NCBI RefSeq assembly: GCF_000828715.1
Contig: NZ_AP014583.1
Span: 928,001-992,000 of the forward strand
Direction of reading: 5' to 3'
Length of the DNA: 64,000 nucleotides
Source: Winogradskyella sp. PG-2
GTDB taxonomy: Bacteria > Bacteroidota > Bacteroidia > Flavobacteriales > Flavobacteriaceae
This document shows positions 43,347 through 53,722 of this stretch, in pieces. Within the stretch, counting starts at the first letter, position 1. The number at the start of each line of letters is the position of its first letter. A program made the position numbers and the translations under genes. Below the pieces are notes generated by a model. The model did no database searches. It saw nothing but the letters and a program-made list of their open reading frames with translations, and was not told where the DNA came from.

Positions 43347-46300
43347 TTAATTCCCAAAATTATATCGTAATGTAATTCCTGACCTAAGAGATGTTTGTGG
43401 GAATGATGTAGAAATAGCAAAATCTGAAAACGTATAGTCAAAATAGAAAATCGCAGTTAGATTTTTACTAAAGGCATAATCTGCTGTATACTTTAATCCC
43501 CAAATAGTTTGACCAGCTGTAATCTGATTGTTTTCAAGGTCTAAGTATCTGATAATCGTTTTATTATCTCTCACCGAAATATCTGCTCGCATATTTAAAT
43601 CACTAACTATGATTTGTTTTGGACCAGCCAACTGTGAACGAATTCTCAAATCCTTTATTCTGTAACCTAGACCAAGTGTATATTCCTTACCTTGTATTTC
43701 TGTCATTAAATTATTATCAAAACTCAATGATAGTAATCTATCAGTTTTAATTTCAGCTAGAACTTTGATTGAATTTTTCATTTCAAAATCTAAGCGAACT
43801 AGAGGACTGAATTGTTCTTCTAAATTGATATTACTGTAAAGCGTTTCATTTTTAAAATTACCAGATTGGTCTAAAGCATCGGCTGGTTGATTTCCATACT
43901 CGTCACCTCTAATACCAGGAGTATAATCTAGATTAGTCCTAAACTGATTAATTGTATATCTAGACCTATAGCCATGCTGAATTGAAAAACGTCTAAACGT
44001 TTTCTTAAACCATGGTATTTTCATTAATCCTGTGTACTTCAATGTCCAATTAGGTATTGGTACATCTCTAAATGCACTTGTACTTACTTTATCTGGATTA
44101 GAACCTTGATATGCTGATAAAAATGCCGGTAATAATACACGTTGGCTATTTTTTCCAAATCCTTCTGGGTAACCATCAGCATCGGTATTAAAAGGCGTAG
44201 CACCATAAAAATCTCTTGCTAATCTATTAGCAATGACTAATCTATTAGTTCTAAAATCATCAAATGCAGCTGATTGATTTTCATCGCTTGCACTAAACGC
44301 TGTTTTAATAAGTGAAGTTGAAATATTAAAATTTCCAAAAGTATTTGGAGTTAATGGAATATAATTTAAATCGTCATCTACTCTAAAGTTTTCAGTAAAG
44401 CTTTCAGCATAAGTTCTGTTACCAATTAAATCTATCTTTAAATCTCGCATTGGTTCAACATTAACAGAATAATCGAGTGTTTTATTCTGTACCTCTGTGT
44501 ACTGTTGATTAAAATCTGGAAACGTTGTTAACCATCCATTCCTAGCTGTTAAATCTCTAATATCTCTTTGTCCACCAAAAGTATAGCCAACAGTTGGTCT
44601 TAGTGTTCCAATAAAACCTGGAGTTGGCAAATAACCAGGTAAAAACGTACCGTTATTCTCTGTGTAGCCCAACTGGACTCTCTTTACCATCGTTACAATA
44701 TCAATTAAGGTATTGTATGCTTTTTTACCAGTACTTAACTTATTTAGATCTTTTTGTTGATCTTTATTATTCTGTGAAGCATCTGGAGTTGTTGATCGAC
44801 TTTTAACAGGTACATTTCTTCCTCGCCCTCTAGTTCTTGGTTTTCCTTTTCTTACCAAACCTAATGTTTTATACAAGGTCTCCATGTTAAGCGTGGTATT
44901 GATATTGTGCGTATTAGAATTCTGAATAGAATGACCTAAGTTATAGGTGTTACCATCTAAAACTAATCCTTCATTTAAATCCGAACCTTTTTGCCATTGG
45001 AAACTACCATTATAAGCATAAGTAGTTCTAAAGAAATTTAATGCTGGTATTTTATAGATTGGCAATTCGTAATTAACCTGAAGCTGTTGAGTCTGCAGAT
45101 TAGGGTCACCAAAATCAAAGAAACCATCCCAAACATCTAAATCTGGATCTTGTCTTCCATTAATACGATCATCAATAAAATAGTTACGTACAATATTAGT
45201 ATTGGCAGCTGTAAAGTTTAAACTCAAAGCATCAGTAATGTTATAGTTTATTGCATATTGAAAATCGAATGTATAGTTTCTTCTAAACAATTCTTCAATA
45301 CCAATATTACTTCCACCTAATTCAACTTCTCTAAATTTCTGCTGACTAAACTGTCTATTAATATTAGTATTTAGAGAGAAACTTGATGGTAAAAGATTTA
45401 GGTTAAAATCTTTCAAAATTTTCCAATACTTTCCTGTAAATAAAGAGTCATTCTTTTTGAAAGGTTCAATCTTCAAAGGTTCAAATGAATAATTATAGTT
45501 AACACCAGCTCTTATATTTTGATCTAATGCATTTTCAATTTCAAAGTCACGGTGTTCTACTTTATTGTAAGAATAATTGAATGTTAAGTTTTCAACATCA
45601 TAAAAATGCTTTTTAGCATCACCCATTTTTTGCTTTCTTACGCCAATAAAATTGATACTTTTTCGCTTCGTATAATCTTCAGATTGTGTTCTTATTCGAT
45701 CCTCTTCTTCACTTGAACTTGCTGCATCTAAACGCGACTCTAAAGTTAAGTCATTATAAAACTGATCAAACTTTGGAGTTATAATCTCTTCACTCTGTGC
45801 ATAATTAAATGGAATTTGAACTCCCCATTTCTTTGGCAACAATTGTCCCAATTGTATGTTAGTTACAACATCGTATTGCTGAACATCTTCTAAGCTTCTT
45901 TCACTAGGTCCTTGTTCAATGCCACCAAAGCCTATTGTGCTGCGTCGTCCTGTTGCACTAATATCTGCAAAGTCTGCTATATTAGTATCCATACTTACTA
46001 CTGCTGCCCATCCTCCTTCATTCTCTAAGTCCGACATTCTTAACTCATTAAACCATACTTCACCGCAAGCATTCATTGTTGTAATACCAGAGTTTTTGAC
46101 TCCAACCATTAATACTCTAATATTTCCAAAATTTGGATTTCCTTTTACGGCAACACGTTGTTGTTTTCCACTACTTAAAACGTCATTAAATGGAACATCA
46201 CCATCCACCAAAGGGTTTTCATCTAATTGCCCATCTACAACATTATAGAATGTAGGATCTTCATTACTTAATGAGCCATCAGAAATACCTAGGGCTTTAA

Positions 46301-49300
46301 TCTTTTGTAAAAATTCTAGTGGAATATCAATTTCATTTTGATTTGGCCAAATTTGTTCTTCTATTGTACCTTCAGCAAAATCAGTAGGCAATAATGGGAT
46401 TTCAATCTGATAAAAGTTTTGAGTAAAATCATTACCCATTCTTATGAATCCAACCATTTCTCCAGGATCTAACGTTGAACCTTCTTGTGCCTCAGCATGT
46501 AAAAACATACGTAGTTTTTTATACTGTCGCATATCTACATTAATATTTTTAAACACACCACGCGAATCAGTTGGTTCCAAATCACAGGCCTGTAATACTA
46601 AAGATTGTTCATTTTGTCTTATGATATTATTGTTATTGTTCAGTTCTTCACGTCTTACTCCTGGAGGTATTACATAATCTCCATCGTTTTCTTGTACACC
46701 AACAATTGCAACATTAAATTCAGCATCTGCACTATTATTTGTGTCATCATTATCTAAATCTAAAGTATAACGTCTCCAGTCACTCCTCACTAAATCTAAA
46801 GTAGCTAAACGTAAAGTTGTTTTTTCTGTAAACTCGGTTAGGTATAAACGAGCAAAACGAACTGAACGAATATCACTAATACCACCAATAGCATTTGTAG
46901 GTTCATTTATTGGTAATCTATATTGATACCAAGTCACTTCTCTCTGATCTCCATTTGGTAAGGTTACATTTCTTACCTTAACATCGTTAATCTGAGGGTT
47001 ATCAATATTAAGATTTGCAGGAATCATATTAACCTCATATTCATAATAACTATCAATGGTATTCATAGTATTATCTCGGTTGATATCTTCAACATCTGGC
47101 TGTGTTGTAGAACCTCTATTTGTATCTGTAAAAACATCTGGTGTGTTTCCTTCTTGACCATTATACCTTTTATAACGTTCAAAGATATCACCATCTGTAT
47201 TTAGGTAATAGATATAATTATCTCTTGCTGGATCTTCCCCAAAATTATTAGCTCCGTATACTTGAGATAACATTTGACTTTCTTCCGCATCATCATAACC
47301 ATCATAACCAACATCTTGGTTGGCTCTTTCTGCACCAGTGGTAGCAAAAGTGTATATTAAAGATTGATTTTGTGGTACTACATAAGGGCTTTGTAATGTT
47401 GGTAATTGCTGCTGAATTGAACTAATATCACCATCTTCAGGTAGTCCGTTTTCGTATTGCTTTTTACCATCTTTTAATACATCTTCAGAAATGTTACCTA
47501 AGTTAATGGTTAACTTTCCACCTGAACTAGATGGATTATCTAAAAATGGATCCTGAACCCAAAACTCTATATACTCAACATTAGCCTGTTCAAAATCTGT
47601 TGATGTAATTTGTCTTGTTATACCAGCCCAACTTTGATTTGGATTAAGTATATCATCCGTTTCATTCGGATCGAAATTATAAGGTCCACGCTCCGTTGGG
47701 TAATATGACAAATCTAAAGTGTTAATCACCGATGTCTGTCCTTGTACAATATCTACTTCTGGAAATATTTCCTCAATAAATACACGTCTTGTATATAAAT
47801 CTGAAACGTCATCATCAGTAATACCGTCTGGACGTTGGTTACTAAAAAATATTGGATCAATAGTATACCAGTTTAAAAAGGCTCTACCATATCCATTCTC
47901 AATACCATTAGCATCAGTTCCTGGAATTGTATTTGGTAATTCTTTAGGACGACTAGATAATGTCCAAGACAAAGGGCTCAATAAATCAATTGATCCTTGC
48001 GTTCCTTCAAAATCATCGATATAAGCTGTGGCTTCACCATTAAAATCTGTTCCATTTGGTGCTCCTGGTAACAAATAAGCAAACTCACCTCTTAAGGATA
48101 AGTTAGAAGGTACATCTGTATCTATATTTGGAAGTTTGTTTGCTAATCGCGTTAAAAAAGGAACTTCAGTAGAAAAGTTTCCATTAAGTCCGAATATAGT
48201 GTTGTTAATTGGCTCACTATTGAAATTAGCTTTTTGGGTAATAGGTCGCTCATTTAGATTTAATAAAGTTGCACCTAAAACAAAATTCTCGTTGAATTGA
48301 TGTTCTATATTAATTCCCGTAAAACGTCTAGTTTGTTGTCCGAAAACAGCATTATTTTCTACAGAAACATTAATTGGTGTATTTGATGCTTGTAAAGCTG
48401 CGTCCAATATTTCTACACGTCCTAACTGATAGTTTACCGTATAATCAACACCTTCTACTAGTAAACGCCCGCCAGCAGTAACTCTTACAGAGCCTCTTGG
48501 AACATTAAAGGCACCTATTGGAATTCCGCCAGCTCCTCCACTACTTTTGAATCGTCCTTTTATTTGAAATTTATTCTTTTCTGCTTCATCTAAAGCTTGT
48601 GTCTTCGTAGATTTATATAGCAAATCGTAAACATACTTCTCCTGATTTTCATTAGGATATGTATCTAGTTCATAATCAGCATCATTATTATTTGGATTGC
48701 CATCATCATCTAAAACATCAAATAAGTAACGTCCAAAAGGTTCTGCTTTGGTGAAAATTATTTTTCCATTTTGACTTAAAACTGTTTGTCCTTCAACGTA
48801 GTCAAAAAATCCATCACCTCGTTCTTGTGGATCGTTATTAAAATTTAATCGATCTAAATGAAACAGTCTAATTAATGGTGTTTCGTTTATTTCAGTATCA
48901 TCACTGGTAAATGTTGTATTGTTATCAAAGGGTGGAAATGCTGTGCCTTCAACTGGTCTTATATAATTTAGGGCAGATGCTTCTGTATAAAATATATTAA
49001 GTCTAAAGTCTTCTTGACTTAATTGAAAAGCACCAGTATCATAGATGTTTTTCATCATTAAGTCCCAAATTGGTTGATCAACAGCTGTCACTGCACTTTT
49101 CAACATTTTTAAAACTAGTCCTTGATTATTTATAACTTGGTTACCGTTATTACCATCACTTACTTGTGTTGCATCCACCCCATCATTAGCAAATTCACCT
49201 ACCTGAAAAACCTCACCTCCTATGGTGTATTGAAATGCAACAGCTAAGACTTCATCATTAAGCAATCTTTGATTTAATGATATATATCCTAATTCTGTGT

Positions 49301-50630
49301 TTAACACATATTCTTGTCCTTCTCTTAATTTTCTTGCAGCCTCAAGTTTACCATAGTCAAAGCCCTCATTTACTGCAACATTAATTCCTGATTCTACATT
49401 TGTAATATTTCTAACAGCTTCAGTTAATAAGGAACCTCCACCACCAATATTTGTTGGGTCAAAATCATTGTTTTTATTACTTGGCAATCCGCCTGGAATA
49501 TTCACAAAACCAGCTGGTAATGGATCTAAACCGATATTCTCTATCTCAGATTCACCTAAATCTTGAAGAGCAACTATATTTCTTACATTCTCTGTTTGAT
49601 TGTTTCTATTAGTAACCCAAACCTCAACTCTTGTAATCTGTAATCCTTGATTATCTATAAAAGGATATTGTAATAAGGCCTTATCGTAATTATCTCTAAA
49701 GTATTGTGCTAAAAAGTAGTGTCTATTTTCATCATAGTCTCTAGCAAAAAATTCAAACTCTTCAACGGTTCCTCCACCTTGTGCAGTTACAGATTTGGAC
49801 TGAGATTGCTGTTCTGAAAATACTGCAGTTACTCTTGTTTTACCAAATTGTAATTCTGTCTTTACACCAAAAAGACTTTGTGCTCCAGTAATTAAGGAGC
49901 TATTTAATGGCATATTTACATTACCGACTTCTATCTTACGGACGATATCATCTTCAGTTGGTGTATATTCTAATTTTACAAGTTGTTGAAAATCGAAGGT
50001 TGCTTCTGTATCGTAATTTGCTGTTACCTGAAGTCGCGTTCCTACTTTTCCTAATAAACTTAAACTGATTCTTTGGTCAAAATCAAATGTGAAATTTGTT
50101 CTATTCCTTGGAGAGAAAGCTGGGTTATCTTGCTTAGAAAATAGAACTCCCAAATCTACTTCTACAGAACCTTGTGGTATAACGTTAATAGTATTACCAC
50201 CAAAAATAGTTTCAAATAATCCTGAATTGACATAAAATTCTGGTAATAAATTCTTTTGATCTTCCTCAGCCCCATCTTTCTGGCCAGCTGCAGCATCAGC
50301 CATTCGCTTATAATATTCTTTTAATTTCTCTTGTAAAACCAACTTCTGAAATTCTTCAGGTGTTAATATCAATGGATAATTAGTATTGAAATTTCCTATT
50401 TTCTCAGTATAGATATAGCGATCTAAAATAGGGTCATAAGTATATTTTGAAACAATACTAGTAGGATTTGGCATGTTAAGCTTTCCAAATGCAAATGTTG
50501 TTTTTGTAGAATCTTGCTCTTGCTCAGTTTCTTGCGCAGATAAAGAAGAACCTATCAGCATTATACATGCTATTACGCAATATAAACCTAATGATTTGAG
50601 TTGATTATAGTTAGTTTTATTCAATTGCAT
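43347..50630 (-). CDS. sprA: SprA/Sov, type IX secretion outer-membrane translocon
   Basis: 2427-residue giant outer-membrane protein, the 36-strand channel of the type IX secretion system through which cargo such as the protein at 14580-21998 passes. Signal peptide to about residue 32 (GLYCVIACIMLIGSSLSAQ). Seen: the SprA-type N-terminal VDLGVLFSKQDNPAFSPRNR, QRISLSLLGKVGTRLQV, the repeated INVSVENN and EYIEFWVQDPF segments, and a C-terminal strand ending TLRYNFGN. Length fits the family (about 2400). Start ATG 50628-50630 overlaps the ruvA stop as TAATG, indicating coupled translation. Confidence 0.96.
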   Translation of the reverse strand: MQLNKTNYNQLKSLGLYCVIACIMLIGSSLSAQETEQEQDSTKTTFAFGKLNMPNPTSIVSKYTYDPILDRYIYTEKIGNFNTNYPLILTPEEFQKLVLQEKLKEYYKRMADAAAGQKDGAEEDQKNLLPEFYVNSGLFETIFGGNTINVIPQGSVEVDLGVLFSKQDNPAFSPRNRTNFTFDFDQRISLSLLGKVGTRLQVTANYDTEATFDFQQLVKLEYTPTEDDIVRKIEVGNVNMPLNSSLITGAQSLFGVKTELQFGKTRVTAVFSEQQSQSKSVTAQGGGTVEEFEFFARDYDENRHYFLAQYFRDNYDKALLQYPFIDNQGLQITRVEVWVTNRNNQTENVRNIVALQDLGESEIENIGLDPLPAGFVNIPGGLPSNKNNDFDPTNIGGGGSLLTEAVRNITNVESGINVAVNEGFDYGKLEAARKLREGQEYVLNTELGYISLNQRLLNDEVLAVAFQYTIGGEVFQVGEFANDGVDATQVSDGNNGNQVINNQGLVLKMLKSAVTAVDQPIWDLMMKNIYDTGAFQLSQEDFRLNIFYTEASALNYIRPVEGTAFPPFDNNTTFTSDDTEINETPLIRLFHLDRLNFNNDPQERGDGFFDYVEGQTVLSQNGKIIFTKAEPFGRYLFDVLDDDGNPNNNDADYELDTYPNENQEKYVYDLLYKSTKTQALDEAEKNKFQIKGRFKSSGGAGGIPIGAFNVPRGSVRVTAGGRLLVEGVDYTVNYQLGRVEILDAALQASNTPINVSVENNAVFGQQTRRFTGINIEHQFNENFVLGATLLNLNERPITQKANFNSEPINNTIFGLNGNFSTEVPFLTRLANKLPNIDTDVPSNLSLRGEFAYLLPGAPNGTDFNGEATAYIDDFEGTQGSIDLLSPLSWTLSSRPKELPNTIPGTDANGIENGYGRAFLNWYTIDPIFFSNQRPDGITDDDVSDLYTRRVFIEEIFPEVDIVQGQTSVINTLDLSYYPTERGPYNFDPNETDDILNPNQSWAGITRQITSTDFEQANVEYIEFWVQDPFLDNPSSSGGKLTINLGNISEDVLKDGKKQYENGLPEDGDISSIQQQLPTLQSPYVVPQNQSLIYTFATTGAERANQDVGYDGYDDAEESQMLSQVYGANNFGEDPARDNYIYYLNTDGDIFERYKRYNGQEGNTPDVFTDTNRGSTTQPDVEDINRDNTMNTIDSYYEYEVNMIPANLNIDNPQINDVKVRNVTLPNGDQREVTWYQYRLPINEPTNAIGGISDIRSVRFARLYLTEFTEKTTLRLATLDLVRSDWRRYTLDLDNDDTNNSADAEFNVAIVGVQENDGDYVIPPGVRREELNNNNNIIRQNEQSLVLQACDLEPTDSRGVFKNINVDMRQYKKLRMFLHAEAQEGSTLDPGEMVGFIRMGNDFTQNFYQIEIPLLPTDFAEGTIEEQIWPNQNEIDIPLEFLQKIKALGISDGSLSNEDPTFYNVVDGQLDENPLVDGDVPFNDVLSSGKQQRVAVKGNPNFGNIRVLMVGVKNSGITTMNACGEVWFNELRMSDLENEGGWAAVVSMDTNIADFADISATGRRSTIGFGGIEQGPSERSLEDVQQYDVVTNIQLGQLLPKKWGVQIPFNYAQSEEIITPKFDQFYNDLTLESRLDAASSSEEEDRIRTQSEDYTKRKSINFIGVRKQKMGDAKKHFYDVENLTFNYSYNKVEHRDFEIENALDQNIRAGVNYNYSFEPLKIEPFKKNDSLFTGKYWKILKDFNLNLLPSSFSLNTNINRQFSQQKFREVELGGSNIGIEELFRRNYTFDFQYAINYNITDALSLNFTAANTNIVRNYFIDDRINGRQDPDLDVWDGFFDFGDPNLQTQQLQVNYELPIYKIPALNFFRTTYAYNGSFQWQKGSDLNEGLVLDGNTYNLGHSIQNSNTHNINTTLNMETLYKTLGLVRKGKPRTRGRGRNVPVKSRSTTPDASQNNKDQQKDLNKLSTGKKAYNTLIDIVTMVKRVQLGYTENNGTFLPGYLPTPGFIGTLRPTVGYTFGGQRDIRDLTARNGWLTTFPDFNQQYTEVQNKTLDYSVNVEPMRDLKIDLIGNRTYAESFTENFRVDDDLNYIPLTPNTFGNFNISTSLIKTAFSASDENQSAAFDDFRTNRLVIANRLARDFYGATPFNTDADGYPEGFGKNSQRVLLPAFLSAYQGSNPDKVSTSAFRDVPIPNWTLKYTGLMKIPWFKKTFRRFSIQHGYRSRYTINQFRTNLDYTPGIRGDEYGNQPADALDQSGNFKNETLYSNINLEEQFSPLVRLDFEMKNSIKVLAEIKTDRLLSLSFDNNLMTEIQGKEYTLGLGYRIKDLRIRSQLAGPKQIIVSDLNMRADISVRDNKTIIRYLDLENNQITAGQTIWGLKYTADYAFSKNLTAIFYFDYTFSDFAISTSFPQTSLRSGITLRYNFGN

Positions 50631-51211
50631 TATAAATTTTTAAGAGCTTCTTTAATAATTTGCTCTACAAGGGCATCTGGGTTGGCTTGTAAAATTCTAT
50701 CCACAACTTTTTCAGATTGCTTTTTATTAAATCCTAAAACATCTAAAGCAGATAACGCTTCATCTTTATTCGTATTGTTTGGTAATAAAGAAAGTTCGTC
50801 AATACCATAAACTTTTAATACTTTATCTTTTAAATCAATAATAACACGTTGAGCGGTTTTAGCTCCTATACCTTTAACACTCTGAATTAAAGCTACATCT
50901 GCACTAGCAATCCCATCTTTAACTTGATCTGGAGTCAAAGATGAAAGCATAGTTCTTGCTGTATTGGCACCAATACCACTAACTGAAATCAATAACTTAA
51001 ATATTTCGCGTTCAATTTTAGATGAAAAACCATAAAGACTATGCGAATCTTCTCTTACTTGAAGATAGGTATATAATCGTAAATGTTCTCTATCAGGTAT
51101 TTGAGAAAATGTATGTAGAGATATATTAATAAAATAACCTACACCATTGCAGTCAATCACAACATCTGTAGGATTTTTTTCAACAAGTTTCCCCTCTAAG
51201 TGAGTTATCAT
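50630..51211 (-). CDS. ruvA: Holliday junction branch migration protein RuvA
   Basis: 193-residue DNA-junction-binding subunit of RuvABC. OB-fold domain 1-65 (MITHLEGKLVEKNPTDVVIDCNGVGY), two helix-hairpin-helix motifs (LISVSGIGANTARTML and IQSVKGIGAKTAQRVI) and a C-terminal three-helix domain after an acidic/Asn linker (DEALSALDVLGFNKKQSE). Partner RuvB is encoded at 58556. It precedes sprA and follows malic enzyme on the same strand, 77 nt after its stop. Confidence 0.96.
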   Translation of the reverse strand: MITHLEGKLVEKNPTDVVIDCNGVGYFINISLHTFSQIPDREHLRLYTYLQVREDSHSLYGFSSKIEREIFKLLISVSGIGANTARTMLSSLTPDQVKDGIASADVALIQSVKGIGAKTAQRVIIDLKDKVLKVYGIDELSLLPNNTNKDEALSALDVLGFNKKQSEKVVDRILQANPDALVEQIIKEALKNL

Positions 51212-51288
51212 TTATAATGAATAGTTAGAAACCCAAATGTAATAAAATTATTTACATAAAAGAGTGTCGTCTATGACTAAGAAACTAA

Positions 51289-53571
51289 CTATTTCTGCTG
51301 TTGTTTTTCACGTTCTTGGGCATCAATAACTGAAACTGCTGTCATATTTACAATTTCATCTACACTAGCTCCTAATTGTAAAATGTGAACTGGTTTTGCC
51401 ATTCCCATCATAATCGGTCCAATAGATTCCGCTTTGTTAAGTTCTTTTAACAACTTATATGTAATATTTGCCGCATCTAAACTTGGGAATATTAGTGTAT
51501 TTACTCTATGACCTGCTAGTTTTGAAAATGGAAAAATATCTTTAAGCATTTTAGAATTCAAAGCAAAATCAGTCTGTAATTCCCCATCAATAACCATTTC
51601 TGGATAAGCCTTGTGTAAATAATCAACAGCTTCTCCTACTTTTTTTGCTCGTGGATTCTCTGAAGATCCAAAATTAGAATACGATATCATTGCAGTAACT
51701 GGTTCAATTCCAAACATTTTAGTTACACGATATGTCATACGTGCAATTCTCGCTAAATCTTTTGCTGTAGGATCAATATTTATAGAAGTGTCACTCAAAA
51801 ACATAGGACCTCTTTGAGTCATCATTACATTAGTTGTGGCTACTCTCGAAATTCCAGGCGCCATACCTATTAACTCCAACATTGGCTTCACAACCGTTGG
51901 ATAACTTCGGGAATATCCAGTTACCAAACAATCTGCATCACCTTGATTGACCATCATTGCCGCATAGTAGTTACGCTCTCGCATTTTCTTTTCTGCAGAA
52001 TAGATGGTTACACCTTGTCTTTTACGTTTTTCCCAATACGCTTTTGCATAACGATTTTTTCGTTCTAATTCTTCGTCAGATTTAGGATCTATAATTGGTA
52101 CATCAGCATCGAATTCAATCTCTTTCATCAAATTGACAATTGTATCTCTTCGTCCTAATAGAATTGGATGAGCAAATCCTTCATCATGAGCAATCTGGGC
52201 AGCTTTAAGCACATTTAACTGATCTGCTTCTGCAAATACAACTCGTTTAGGGTTAGTGCGTGCTCTACCCAACAATTGTCGGACTAACTTATTATCTGAA
52301 CCTAAACGTTCTAATAGTGAATCCTTGTAACGATCCCAATCGTCAATTGGCTCCTTAGCAACACCACTCTCCATAGCAGCTTTAGCTACTGCTGGTGGTA
52401 CTTCTGCGATTAATCTAGGATCAAAAGGCTTAGGAATAATATAATCTCTTCCAAAAGTTAGGCGTGTTTCATTATATGCTAGGTTGACTTGTTCTGGCAC
52501 AGGTTCTTTTGCTAATCTAGACAATGCTTTTACGGCTGCCATTTTCATAGCTTCGTTAATCTTGGTTGCTCTAACATCTAAAGCACCTCTAAAAATAAAA
52601 GGAAAGCCAAGTACATTATTTACTTGATTCGGATGATCACTTCGACCTGTTGCCATAATAATATCATCTCTCGTATCTAGAGCTAATTGATATTTTATTT
52701 CTGGGTTTGGATTAGCCATCGCAAAAACAATAGGGTTTTTCTCCATGGATTTCAGCATAGCAGGAGTCACAATATCTGCCATAGATAAGCCAATGAATAC
52801 ATCTGCTTTTTCCATAGCTTCATCTAGAGTATCAATTTTTCTATGCGTAGAAAATTCAGCTTTTTGAGACGTGAGATTTTCTCTATCTGACCTAATAATA
52901 CCTTTACTATCTAGCATTACAATGTTTTCACGCTTGGCTCCGCAAGCTTGATACAATCGTGTACATGAAATTGCAGCAGCACCAGCACCACTTACGACTA
53001 TTCTTACCTCATCTATTTTCTTTTTAGCTATTTCTAGTGCATTCATCAATGCTGCTGCTGATATTATTGCTGTACCATGTTGATCATCATGCATTACAGG
53101 AATATCTAATTCTTCTTTGAGTCGACGTTCTATTTCAAACGCTTCTGGAGCTTTAATGTCCTCTAAATTAATACCCCCAAAAGTCGGAGCAATATTCTTC
53201 ACTGTTTCAATAAATGTATCAATATCCTCAGTATCAACTTCGATATCAAACACGTCAATATCAGCAAAGATTTTAAATAGCAATCCTTTTCCTTCCATCA
53301 CTGGTTTAGAAGCTTCAGGACCAATATTACCTAGTCCTAAAACTGCTGTTCCATTAGAGATTACAGCTACTAGATTTCCTTTAGCAGTATATTTATAAAC
53401 ATTCTCAACCTCTTTTTCAATTTCTAAACATGGTTCTGCAACACCAGGAGAATAGGCTAAGGATAAATCGCGTTGTGAGGCATACTTTTTAGTAGGCACC
53501 ACTTTTATCTTACCTGGTGTTGGTTTTGCATGATATACCAAGGCTTCTATACGCTTGCTTTGTTTGCTCAT
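51289..53571 (-). CDS. maeB: NADP-dependent malic enzyme with phosphotransacetylase-like domain
   Basis: 760-residue cytoplasmic enzyme, malate + NADP to pyruvate + CO2 + NADPH. Malic domain 1-180 (RDLSLAYSPGVAEPCLEI, MHDDQHGTAIISAAAL), NAD(P)-binding domain about 165-400 (VVSGAGAAAISC, ATGRSDHPNQVNNVLGFPFIFRG), then a phosphate acetyl/butyryl-transferase-like domain about 430-760 (RVVFAEADQLNVLKAA, MAPGISRVATTNVMM), believed regulatory. The ATG at 53571 is used; a TTG two codons upstream is not needed. A promoter-like element lies just upstream. Confidence 0.95.
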   Translation of the reverse strand: MSKQSKRIEALVYHAKPTPGKIKVVPTKKYASQRDLSLAYSPGVAEPCLEIEKEVENVYKYTAKGNLVAVISNGTAVLGLGNIGPEASKPVMEGKGLLFKIFADIDVFDIEVDTEDIDTFIETVKNIAPTFGGINLEDIKAPEAFEIERRLKEELDIPVMHDDQHGTAIISAAALMNALEIAKKKIDEVRIVVSGAGAAAISCTRLYQACGAKRENIVMLDSKGIIRSDRENLTSQKAEFSTHRKIDTLDEAMEKADVFIGLSMADIVTPAMLKSMEKNPIVFAMANPNPEIKYQLALDTRDDIIMATGRSDHPNQVNNVLGFPFIFRGALDVRATKINEAMKMAAVKALSRLAKEPVPEQVNLAYNETRLTFGRDYIIPKPFDPRLIAEVPPAVAKAAMESGVAKEPIDDWDRYKDSLLERLGSDNKLVRQLLGRARTNPKRVVFAEADQLNVLKAAQIAHDEGFAHPILLGRRDTIVNLMKEIEFDADVPIIDPKSDEELERKNRYAKAYWEKRKRQGVTIYSAEKKMRERNYYAAMMVNQGDADCLVTGYSRSYPTVVKPMLELIGMAPGISRVATTNVMMTQRGPMFLSDTSINIDPTAKDLARIARMTYRVTKMFGIEPVTAMISYSNFGSSENPRAKKVGEAVDYLHKAYPEMVIDGELQTDFALNSKMLKDIFPFSKLAGHRVNTLIFPSLDAANITYKLLKELNKAESIGPIMMGMAKPVHILQLGASVDEIVNMTAVSVIDAQEREKQQQK

Positions 53572-53591
53572 AATCAAAATTAATTAAGTTT

Positions 53592-53625
53592 CAAAAATAC
53601 AAATATTAAGCTCTATACATGCCAA
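53592..53625 (-). promoter_or_regulatory. Putative promoter of maeB (TTG-N23-TATTTTTG)
   Basis: On the minus strand TTG (53625-53623), a 23-nt spacer and TATTTTTG (53599-53592), ending 20 nt before the ATG. Spacing is at the long edge of the consensus. Confidence 0.45.
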
Positions 53626-53722
53626 TTTGAATTTGAATGATACGAATATTAAATTTTAATTCTCTTTAACAGATTTATTCAAAATTTCTATGTTAATTGA
53701 GAATATATAAATCAATATATTA

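Noticed and set aside
51221..51293. Inverted repeat AATAGTTAG / CTAACTATT around the maeB stop
   Set aside because: The arms are about 57 nt apart, AT-rich and short, with no T-tract; likely chance.
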